DNA of 46,352 nucleotides, from assembly GCA_017463365.1 (NCBI GenBank), contig JAFTPH010000050.1:1-46352 (forward strand), given 5' to 3'. Shown here in pieces: positions 40,499-46,352 of the stretch (position 1 is the stretch's first letter; the number at the start of each line of letters is the position of its first letter). The stretch comes from Bacilli bacterium (GTDB lineage: Bacteria; Bacillota_I; Bacilli_A; ML615J-28; CAG-313). A program made the translations under genes and the position numbers. The notes beneath the pieces were generated by a model. It saw only the letters and a list, made by a program, of their open reading frames with translations. It searched no databases and had not been told where the DNA came from.

Positions 40499-41974
40499 CA
40501 AAATTATTGAGATTACTCCACCTTTACCACTATTAACAACTTTAGCTAAAGATTCTTTATATTTACATTGAACAATATCTGGTACTGAATTAATTTTAGC
40601 TCTGATTCCATCACCAATCACATCGCATAATTTTCGACCAAATATTTCACTATTCCATACCTTTTCTGGAGCTTCTTCATAATCTTCAAGCATATGATCA
40701 ATTAATGCTTGAGATTGCTCAATTGAACCAATAATCGGTTCAAAAGTTGATTCTACTTCAACTTGAACTAAATGAATAGCAGGAGCTGTTGCTTTAATCT
40801 TAATCCCATAACGTCCACCTTGTTTAATTAACTCAGGGGTCGATAGAACCATATCACTTACTTTCGGCATTGAAATTCCATATCCACATTGCTCAGTCGC
40901 TTTTAAAGCTGGACCAACTTTATCATATGTTCCTCTTGCTACTTGCATATCTTGAATAGTTTGAATAAATTTAGCTTTATCATCAATTGAACCACCTAAA
41001 ATTTCTTCAACAACTTGATTATATACATCTTCACTACATCCAAGATCTAGAACTACTATTCCAGTTCCTGGATTAATATCTACAACTTCAACAGTATCAA
41101 ACAAACCTGAAGTTTTAAAGGCTTCTTGAATTTTGAATACATCTTTCATTTTACGATAATTCCCAGTCGTAATTCCTAACTCTTGGTTAAAATTATTTTT
41201 AAACGAAATTTCATCATTTAACACTTCAACCCAATTTGGTAAATTGATATTTAATTCTTCAATATCAAATTCATCTAAAGCAACTTTTAATAAATTATCA
41301 ATATCTTCTTCTTGCATATTTACAACATCTAAAACAATAACTGAAACTGAGTATTTTTCCATTAAATCTTCTTTTAAATTAAGCGTTTTTTGATCATATG
41401 GATAAGCTGTATTTAAAACTACCACAAATGGTTTACCTGCTTCTTTTAGTTCACAAATTATTTGTTCTTCAATCATTTCATATTCATTTCGCGTAAAATC
41501 TCCGAATGAACCATCACTAGTGACAACAATTCCAATATTTGAATGTGTTTCAATGACTTTTTTTGTTCCCATTTGAGCAGCTTCTTCAAATGGCATTTCT
41601 TCTGTTGACCAAGGTGTTTGAATAGTTCTACTACTTCCATCTTCATTTTGATATCCTTTTGAAGAAGGGATAACATAGCCAACACAATCAACTAAACGAA
41701 CAAAAAAGTTTACATCATCACCTATTGTAATTTTAACATTATTGCTGGGAATAAACTTTGGTTCAACTGTCATAATCGTTTTGCCATCTGCACTTTGAGG
41801 AAGCTCATCTTGAATTTTTTGATATAAGCTTTGATCACTTATTAGTGGCAACACTTTTTGTTCCATAAAGCGGCGAATGAAGGTACTCTTCCCACTTCTT
41901 ACCGCTCCCACAACACCTAAATAAATTTCGCCCTTTGTTCTCTTGGCGACTTCTTGAATAATATCTTCATTCAT
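40496..41974 (-). CDS. spoIVA: Stage IV sporulation protein A, spore coat ATPase
   Basis: With ATG 41974 the protein is 492 residues, the same length as Bacillus SpoIVA, and it aligns by eye along its length. Matches include the opening IYLGVVGAVRSGKSTFIRRFM (Walker A about 23-30), LPQSADGKTIMTVEPKF, VRLVDCVGY and NLPNWVEVL. The C-terminal matches are VSDMVLSTPELIKQGGRYGIKIKATAPAIHL, WNSEIFGRKL and the end GKGGVISIIL. SpoIVA polymerises with ATP on the outer forespore surface and is the base of the spore coat; it is near-universal in endospore formers. Neither ATG nor the upstream GTG 41983 has a good ribosome site. A structured leader and sigma-E-like promoter precede it. Confidence 0.97.
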   Translation of the reverse strand: MNEDIIQEVAKRTKGEIYLGVVGAVRSGKSTFIRRFMEQKVLPLISDQSLYQKIQDELPQSADGKTIMTVEPKFIPSNNVKITIGDDVNFFVRLVDCVGYVIPSSKGYQNEDGSSRTIQTPWSTEEMPFEEAAQMGTKKVIETHSNIGIVVTSDGSFGDFTRNEYEMIEEQIICELKEAGKPFVVVLNTAYPYDQKTLNLKEDLMEKYSVSVIVLDVVNMQEEDIDNLLKVALDEFDIEELNINLPNWVEVLNDEISFKNNFNQELGITTGNYRKMKDVFKIQEAFKTSGLFDTVEVVDINPGTGIVVLDLGCSEDVYNQVVEEILGGSIDDKAKFIQTIQDMQVARGTYDKVGPALKATEQCGYGISMPKVSDMVLSTPELIKQGGRYGIKIKATAPAIHLVQVEVESTFEPIIGSIEQSQALIDHMLEDYEEAPEKVWNSEIFGRKLCDVIGDGIRAKINSVPDIVQCKYKESLAKVVNSGKGGVISIIL

Positions 41975-41990
41975 TTTCTTCACAACTTAA

Positions 41991-42060
41991 GATTAGAAGC
42001 CCATAAAGGGGGGATAACTTCATTCAATCTTATTACTCACTTTCTAATCAAATTTATCCC
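41991..42060 (-). other. spoIVA leader with two inverted repeats in pseudoknot order
   Basis: In the minus-strand RNA the order is GGGATAA (42060-42054), GATTAGAA (42049-42042), TTATCCC (42017-42011), TTCTAATC (41998-41991). The first pairs with the third (7 bp) and the second with the fourth (8 bp), both without mismatch, an H-type pseudoknot arrangement or two competing hairpins. The last arm ends 16 nt before the ATG. I do not recognise a known RNA family. Confidence 0.5.
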
Positions 42061-42088
42061 TTATATAACAATTTACTTGTTCTACTCT

Positions 42089-42117
42089 AATTTATGAAGA
42101 ATAAAGCGTTATTATTC
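42089..42117 (-). promoter_or_regulatory. Putative sigma-E-type promoter of spoIVA
   Basis: On the minus strand GAATAAT (42117-42111), a 14-nt spacer and CATAAATT (42096-42089) fit the sigma-E consensus. The site follows the DUF402 gene terminator and would give a leader of about 105 nt. Confidence 0.5.
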
Positions 42118-42152
42118 CTAAAAAAAGATAAAGAATAATTCTTTATCTTTTT
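42115..42152 (-). terminator. Intrinsic terminator of the DUF402 gene
   Basis: AAAAAGATAAAGAA/TTCTTTATCTTTTT on the minus strand (42152-42122) is a long perfect stem with a 3-nt loop, then TTTAGG. It overlaps the stop-codon region of the gene. Confidence 0.85.
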
Positions 42153-42676
42153 CTTTCTGTAGGTTTTTTCATTTGTTGGTAAGCTTCAAAATCACGGATT
42201 ACACATTCAGGATTAAAAGGGTCCATTTTGTTTTCAATACGATTTAATAATACCTTGAGTTGTTGTTCGACAATATTAATTAATTCAGGTGGGTAATTCA
42301 AATCAACTTGATTAAACTCAAATTCATCTCGGTCAAGAATTACACAATCACCACTAGGAAATACTTTTACGTCTAATTCATAATCAATGTATTTTAAGCC
42401 TTCAACATCCTTAACATATGGTGAACTTAAATTACAATAATAGTAAATTGAATTATTTCTAAGCATACAAATGATATTAAACCAAAAATCTTTATAAAAA
42501 TAACATACTGCTGGTTCTTTAGTTTTCCAACGTCTTCCATCTCCGTCAATTACATTTGCTTTATCATTTACTACTATCATTGAATCATTCGTTTCTTTAA
42601 CAACAAAAGCATGTTGCCATACACGATGAAGGTCACCATTATGCTTGTAACTAATAAGCTCTATTTTGTTATTCAC
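42143..42676 (-). CDS. DUF402 nucleoside tri-/diphosphatase (Ntdp-like)
   Basis: The 177-residue protein matches the DUF402/UPF0374 family (YgaC of Bacillus): HRVWQHAFVV, a CYFYKDFWFNIICMLR segment, YYCNLSSPYVKDVEGLKYIDYELDVKVFPSGD and DRDEFEF, with the acidic metal-binding residues kept. Characterised Gram-positive members hydrolyse nucleoside tri- and diphosphates. The start is GTG 42676 with AAGGT upstream. A TATAAT box (extended TG) lies about 28 nt further up. It is monocistronic. Confidence 0.88.
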   Translation of the reverse strand: MNNKIELISYKHNGDLHRVWQHAFVVKETNDSMIVVNDKANVIDGDGRRWKTKEPAVCYFYKDFWFNIICMLRNNSIYYYCNLSSPYVKDVEGLKYIDYELDVKVFPSGDCVILDRDEFEFNQVDLNYPPELINIVEQQLKVLLNRIENKMDPFNPECVIRDFEAYQQMKKPTERKR

Positions 42677-42803
42677 ACATGTACCTTCTTTCTACTCATA
42701 ATAATTATAACACTTTATTTTTGATTTTAAAAGTGAAATGTTAAATTATTACATTTAAAGATAAAAAGTATTATATTGTTATCATATGTGTTAGTAATTT
42801 CTT

Positions 42804-43781
42804 TTAGTTTTTATTTTCTAATTCCATAACTCTTGCTTCTAACATCTCTAAATCTTCAATACGGTCTTCTAAATCCATATTTTTAGCTTCTAAATCTTTT
42901 ATTTTTTGTTCATAAAGAGCAGAAACTTCATCAATATAATCTTTAATTTCTTTACTTAATGTTGCACTATTAAGGTCTATTTTTTTAGTGATACGTAGTT
43001 TACCATCTTTAATTTCAAACGTCGCATTATCTAAATCACCATAAACAAAACCTCTAAAGAAACGACCATATTGATTATTTCTTATCGAATTTAAATATTC
43101 ACGATACTGTATTCTACTTAAAATAAAATCCATTACTTTATTAGTCTCTTCATTAAAAACATCTAAGATAATAATCATTCCCCCTTTAGGAATAACAATT
43201 TCACTATCAGAAACATTTCGACTAGGGTCATTACCACTCCATGGTTTATAATTTTCTCCAATTATCATACATTCATCTCTTAAAGCATAAGGTTTACCTT
43301 GATATCCACAATCATATTCGAAACCTGAATAACCATAACAATCATTAGTAAAATAGACAATTTTCCCTTCTGAATTTATAGCTAATACATTATGTTTACC
43401 AAGTCCATATCCACTTTTATCGCGATCGACTGCCCAATATTTAGTTTTTGAAGAAGTACGATGACGCATCTCGTTCATAATAGCCTTTGGAGCAATAGTT
43501 CCTTCTACTAAATAATCAGTCCACACACTAGATTTTCCATCTTGATTAACCGAAATATCTATTTCAATCACTTCTTTAGAAACATTATCTAATAAATAAT
43601 CTAATGAAACACTAAAAAAATTTGCGAGTTCTTTACAAGTTAAAACATCAGGTATATTAACATCATTTTCCCATTTTGAAACTGTTTGATGGGAAATATG
43701 AAAATAATTTGCTAAATCATTTTGAGAAATACCTTTGTTAATTCTCAATTGTTGTATTTTTTTACCTATTGTATTCTTCAT
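42804..43781 (-). CDS. XRE-family regulator with unknown middle domain and coiled-coil tail
   Basis: Residues 5-62 are a Cro/CI-type helix-turn-helix (IQQLRINKGISQNDLANYFHISHQTVSKWENDVNIPDVLTCKELANFFSVSLDYLL). Residues about 75-275 form an unrecognised domain rich in Tyr, Gly and Asp. Residues about 278-325 are a heptad-like Glu/Lys/Leu coiled coil (YEQKIKDLEAKNMDLEDRIEDLEMLEARVMELE), suggesting oligomerisation. No phage or toxin genes lie nearby. Its promoter carries a perfect palindrome at the start site, suggesting autoregulation. ATG 43781 is preceded by AGGAGAAG. Confidence 0.8.
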   Translation of the reverse strand: MKNTIGKKIQQLRINKGISQNDLANYFHISHQTVSKWENDVNIPDVLTCKELANFFSVSLDYLLDNVSKEVIEIDISVNQDGKSSVWTDYLVEGTIAPKAIMNEMRHRTSSKTKYWAVDRDKSGYGLGKHNVLAINSEGKIVYFTNDCYGYSGFEYDCGYQGKPYALRDECMIIGENYKPWSGNDPSRNVSDSEIVIPKGGMIIILDVFNEETNKVMDFILSRIQYREYLNSIRNNQYGRFFRGFVYGDLDNATFEIKDGKLRITKKIDLNSATLSKEIKDYIDEVSALYEQKIKDLEAKNMDLEDRIEDLEMLEARVMELENKN

Positions 43782-43819
43782 TATCTTCTCCTAATATTAA
43801 TATATTTTTGTAGCTACAA

Positions 43820-43841
43820 TAGAAACAAAACTTTGTTTCTA
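43820..43841. promoter_or_regulatory. Perfect 22-bp palindrome, likely operator of the XRE gene
   Basis: Arms TAGAAACAAA and TTTGTTTCTA are separated by 2 bp. The site begins 5 bp downstream of the -10 box, over the expected transcription start. A GTAGCTAC palindrome (43810-43817) lies beside it. Confidence 0.65.
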
Positions 43842-43846
43842 CTAGC

Positions 43847-43875
43847 ATTATAACAAACTTATATTATTTTGGCAA
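43847..43875 (-). promoter_or_regulatory. Promoter of the XRE gene
   Basis: TTGCCA (43875-43870), 17-bp spacer, TATAAT (43852-43847) on the minus strand, with extended TG. Confidence 0.8.
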
Positions 43876-43901
43876 TAACTAAATAAGCAAAATCTGCACT
43901 T

Positions 43902-43933
43902 AAAAAGCGAATCCTCACCCAAAGGTGAGGATT
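43902..43933 (-). terminator. Intrinsic terminator of the GntR-ABC operon
   Basis: On the minus strand AATCCTCACC/GGTGAGGATT is a perfect 10-bp GC-containing stem (43933-43910), followed by CGCTTTTTAAG. Confidence 0.85.
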
Positions 43934-43940
43934 AATTTAA

Positions 43941-45032
43941 TCATAATAACAATAACCATCCAAATGAATTAGGATCATCATAAATTATATTTGATGAATC
44001 TTGTTCAAAAATCAAATGAAAAATAATCGTAGAGGCAAATACAATTGCGAAAACAATATAATCCCATTTCTTAATTTTTAAACTTCTACGGAATACAACA
44101 TAAGCAATATAAACACCAACAAACACAAATATAAAATTACTTACATTTTCATCAATAACAAATAATATTGTTATAAAAGTATAAATTGGTATAAGAGTTT
44201 TATATGAAAACCATGAATTTGATATTTGCATTGAATCTTCTGCTTTATCACGTTTATTTAAAACAATAAATAAAATAAACGAAGCAACACCAATAACTCC
44301 TAAGAAGATATTTGCTTCTATCCAGCCATCTATCATCTTATAATACGATGTTTTTCCAATGCTATTTAATCCTTGTTCACGAAGTTTTAATTCAAAATAG
44401 CTTGTTATTGAAGAAATCGGCGAATAAAGATAAAGACTATTAAAATGTAATACATCTTCAATATCAGTGTAAAATCTTAATTCCATTATTAACAATACAA
44501 AGACAAAAATATATAAAAAGATATTAATAATTCCATCAAGCATTGTATTTGTCCGTGTAAACGCAAAAGTAATAGTTGAATATAATATGAACATTCCTAC
44601 AATTAAACAACCAAAATATGGTAAAAAATAAATTAAATCAAACATATGTTCATTAGATATAACAACTAACAAACAATAAACAAAAGTAATAGTAATTGGA
44701 ATTAAAATTTCAATAAACCCACTTATAAATTTTGCTAGATATAGTTTTTCTCTTTTAATTGGTAAACTATACATTTGATCAATATTAACTTTACGCATTT
44801 TAAATGAAAATTCAATTACCGGAATAATAGTACATAATATACAAGCCAAAACACTAATCATTGATATTGGTGATGAACCAGGTCCAATTTTATATGAATT
44901 ATTTCCTACATAATATCTTTGTAGAAAATCTTCATTTAATAAACTCGTAAAAGCAATCGCGAAACAAATAACTGTCGAAATAATAATTAATAAATAACGT
45001 GACTTTAAATTATATTTAATCATTTTTAGCAT
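43941..45032 (-). CDS. ABC transporter permease, ABC-2 type
   Basis: The 363-residue protein is strongly hydrophobic, with about nine to ten membrane segments; a charged loop holding FKMRKVNIDQMYSLPIKREKLYLAKF is typical of ABC-2-type permeases, where the SLPIKR-like motif contacts the ATPase. The last segments (about 290-345) are short helices. It is the third gene of a gntR-ATPase-permease operon and overlaps the ATPase gene by 17 nt. The layout resembles ytr-like systems that export envelope-active or peptide compounds, but the substrate is not indicated. Confidence 0.85.
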   Translation of the reverse strand: MLKMIKYNLKSRYLLIIISTVICFAIAFTSLLNEDFLQRYYVGNNSYKIGPGSSPISMISVLACILCTIIPVIEFSFKMRKVNIDQMYSLPIKREKLYLAKFISGFIEILIPITITFVYCLLVVISNEHMFDLIYFLPYFGCLIVGMFILYSTITFAFTRTNTMLDGIINIFLYIFVFVLLIMELRFYTDIEDVLHFNSLYLYSPISSITSYFELKLREQGLNSIGKTSYYKMIDGWIEANIFLGVIGVASFILFIVLNKRDKAEDSMQISNSWFSYKTLIPIYTFITILFVIDENVSNFIFVFVGVYIAYVVFRRSLKIKKWDYIVFAIVFASTIIFHLIFEQDSSNIIYDDPNSFGWLLLL

Positions 45033-45906
45033 TTAGATACCCTCTGCTTTCTACCTGAATGATGAATAATTCTTCAAAATCAATCTTAATTTCATCAATC
45101 AATAATGGGTTAAATTTTTGAATTTTTTCGGTAAATTCTTCTAAATCTTCTTTTACTACAACTTTAATAATTCTTCGATCTTGTTGATATGATATAAATT
45201 CAATATCAAAATCTTCTTTTACGACAACATGTTCAAAAGCAACTTGATATTTATGTAATGATTCAATTGCGGAAGAAATATCACCTGATGATGAAATAGC
45301 TTTATTATCAATTAATCCATATGAATCACAAATATCTTCAAGTTCTCTTAATGAATGGGAAGAAATAATGATAGTTGTATCATTATTAGATACCATATCA
45401 ATAATTGCTCTTTTAAATGTTAATCTCGCAAGAGGATCAAGCCCATCAAAAGCTTCATCTAGTAATAAATATTTAGGTTTAATCGCTAAAGCAAGAGAAA
45501 TAAATACTTGACGTTTCATTCCTTTTGAGAAATTATGCATTGATTTCTTTAAAGGAAGATTAAAATGATTAAGATATTTCAAATACTCTTCTTTATTGAA
45601 ATCATAAAATGTTTGATATAACTCAATTAATGATAATGGAGTAGTATTTACAGAATAGTAAGGTTCATCTGGCAAAAAGAATATTTTACTTTTTACTTCT
45701 TCATTCTCATAGACTTCTTGATCATCAATTAAAACAGAACCTGAATCTGCTTTATAAATTCCACTTATAAGTCTTAATAGCGTCGACTTACCTGCTCCAT
45801 TAATTCCTACTAACCCAAAGATTTTTCCATCTTCAATTTCTAAGTTAAGATTATCAAGTACTTTTTTATCACTAAAACTTTTAGATAAATTGCTAATCTT
45901 AATCAT
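45016..45906 (-). CDS. ABC transporter ATP-binding protein
   Basis: The 296-residue protein has Walker A GINGAGKST (about 35-43), a signature NFSKGMKRQVFISLALAI in place of the usual LSGGQ (here FSKGM), Walker B YLLLDEAFDGLD and the H-loop SSHSLRELE. Residues about 205-290 form a C-terminal extension. The FSKGM signature is common in the drug/peptide exporter subgroup of ATPases. ATG 45906 was chosen: GGAGGTG lies 6 nt upstream within the end of gntR, which it overlaps by 8 nt. Confidence 0.93.
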   Translation of the reverse strand: MIKISNLSKSFSDKKVLDNLNLEIEDGKIFGLVGINGAGKSTLLRLISGIYKADSGSVLIDDQEVYENEEVKSKIFFLPDEPYYSVNTTPLSLIELYQTFYDFNKEEYLKYLNHFNLPLKKSMHNFSKGMKRQVFISLALAIKPKYLLLDEAFDGLDPLARLTFKRAIIDMVSNNDTTIIISSHSLRELEDICDSYGLIDNKAISSSGDISSAIESLHKYQVAFEHVVVKEDFDIEFISYQQDRRIIKVVVKEDLEEFTEKIQKFNPLLIDEIKIDFEELFIIQVESRGYLNAKND

Positions 45907-46261
45907 TATTTTCACCTCCATATACATCATCTAAAATGTCTTTTATCATTTGATATTCAACATTATTCTCTTTCATTTGGTTAAGAAATTCAAAAATTTC
46001 TTTTTTCTTTAAAGTATTATTATCTTCTACTTTATAAGAAACATAAACTCCTTTTTTAGGAATAACGTGAATATAACCTTCATTTTCTAAAACAGTGTAA
46101 GCCTTTTGTACAGTATTAGGATTAATACCTAATTCTAAAGCTAACATTCTACATGAAGGTAATTTTTCATCATAACGAATAATATTCAACTCAATAAATC
46201 TTTTATACTCACTTACAAGTTGTTCATATACGTTACCTTTTCCAGTTAATGTTATTTTCAT
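45899..46261 (-). CDS. GntR-family regulator, YtrA subfamily
   Basis: The 120-residue protein has the GntR winged helix-turn-helix (residues about 10-75; VYEQLVSEYKRFIELNIIRYDEKLPSCRMLALELGINPNTVQKAYTVLENEGYI). A short C-terminal helical part follows instead of a ligand-binding domain, which defines the YtrA subfamily. Such regulators usually sit first in an operon with the ABC transporter they repress, exactly as here. ATG 46261 follows GAGGTGAT. Four tandem 9-bp repeats lie between its -10 box and the ribosome site and are the likely operator. Confidence 0.93.
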   Translation of the reverse strand: MKITLTGKGNVYEQLVSEYKRFIELNIIRYDEKLPSCRMLALELGINPNTVQKAYTVLENEGYIHVIPKKGVYVSYKVEDNNTLKKKEIFEFLNQMKENNVEYQMIKDILDDVYGGENND

Positions 46262-46276
46262 TTCATCACCTCATAC

Positions 46277-46312
46277 ATCTGCATTATCTGTATCATCTGT
46301 ATTATCTGTATT
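46277..46312. repeat. Four tandem 9-bp repeats at the gntR start site
   Basis: On the plus strand ATCTGCATT, ATCTGTATC, ATCTGTATT, ATCTGTATT run head to tail (46277-46312). The last unit abuts the -10 box and the first ends just before the ribosome site region, so the array covers the transcription start and 5' leader. Confidence 0.85.
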
Positions 46313-46313
46313 A

Positions 46314-46343
46314 ATTATATAATATTTCTATATTATATGTCAA
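46314..46343 (-). promoter_or_regulatory. Promoter of the gntR-ABC operon
   Basis: Consensus TTGACA (46343-46338), 18-bp spacer, TATAAT (46319-46314) on the minus strand. Confidence 0.88.
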
Positions 46344-46352
46344 TAATAATAA

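Noticed and set aside
46277-46312. CRISPR-like array
   Set aside because: Units are 9 bp with no spacers, placed on a promoter; no cas genes are present.

Overview
The window is strongly AT-rich (about 30% G+C by eye). It comes from an anaerobic, endospore-forming, low-GC Gram-positive bacterium (Bacillota). Four sporulation families are present (SpoIVA, YqfC/YqfD, SpoVIF, a GerM-like protein). Topoisomerase IV is parE/parC, glycyl-tRNA synthetase is the single-chain type, and gene order around recO-era-phoH-rpsU and glyS-dnaG-rpoD-trmK follows Bacilli. An Rnf complex and a clostridial ferredoxin point to anaerobic ferredoxin metabolism, so an Erysipelotrichia- or Turicibacter-like gut lineage is my best guess (inference). 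TGG encodes Trp and gpsA ends in TGA, so the code looks standard. I saw no rRNA, tRNA or CRISPR array. The only hint of a mobile element is 14 codons at the left edge.

Layout. 1-1500: left-edge partial gene, then a TPP riboswitch driving a thiamine transporter (thiT) and a small membrane protein. 1499-7494, minus strand: tldE/tldD, a secreted GH5 glucanase lipoprotein, a CorC/HlyC membrane protein and spoVIF. 7541-8750: an ECF sigma factor with a probable membrane anti-sigma. 8881-17836: gpsA, der, a cmk-S1 gene fusion, parC, parE. 17980-21609: plsY (+), hpt, an FAD oxidoreductase, yneF, an orphan sigma-region-2 protein and a ferredoxin (+). 21650-26760: trmK, rpoD, dnaG and glyS with a glycine T-box. 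27038-32165: rnfCDGEAB. 32267-37546: recO, yqzL, era, cdd, ybeY, phoH, yqfD, yqfC, rpsU. 37630-42676: rdgB, gerM, a CPBP protease (+), HU, spoIVA, a DUF402 phosphatase. 42804-46261: an XRE regulator, then a GntR-ABC transporter operon.

Most unusual is the Rnf operon. It sits inside the normally tight recO-glyS neighbourhood. Its RnfB stops after the membrane anchor and first iron-sulfur motif, with none of the usual ferredoxin-type clusters. Its RnfG carries two FMN-binding motifs instead of one. A free 2[4Fe-4S] ferredoxin gene lies 5.4 kb away. Together these suggest a cofactor-rearranged Rnf variant.

Other notable points: cytidylate kinase fused in frame to a ribosomal-S1-like protein while keeping an internal ribosome binding site; two inverted repeats in pseudoknot order in the spoIVA leader; promoters matching sporulation sigma factors before spoIVA, yqfC and spoVIF; four tandem 9-bp repeats at the gntR start site; and a perfect palindrome at the start site of the XRE gene. 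Several start codons were moved downstream of the longest reading frame because the Shine-Dalgarno sequence overlaps or follows the upstream start; each entry says where.
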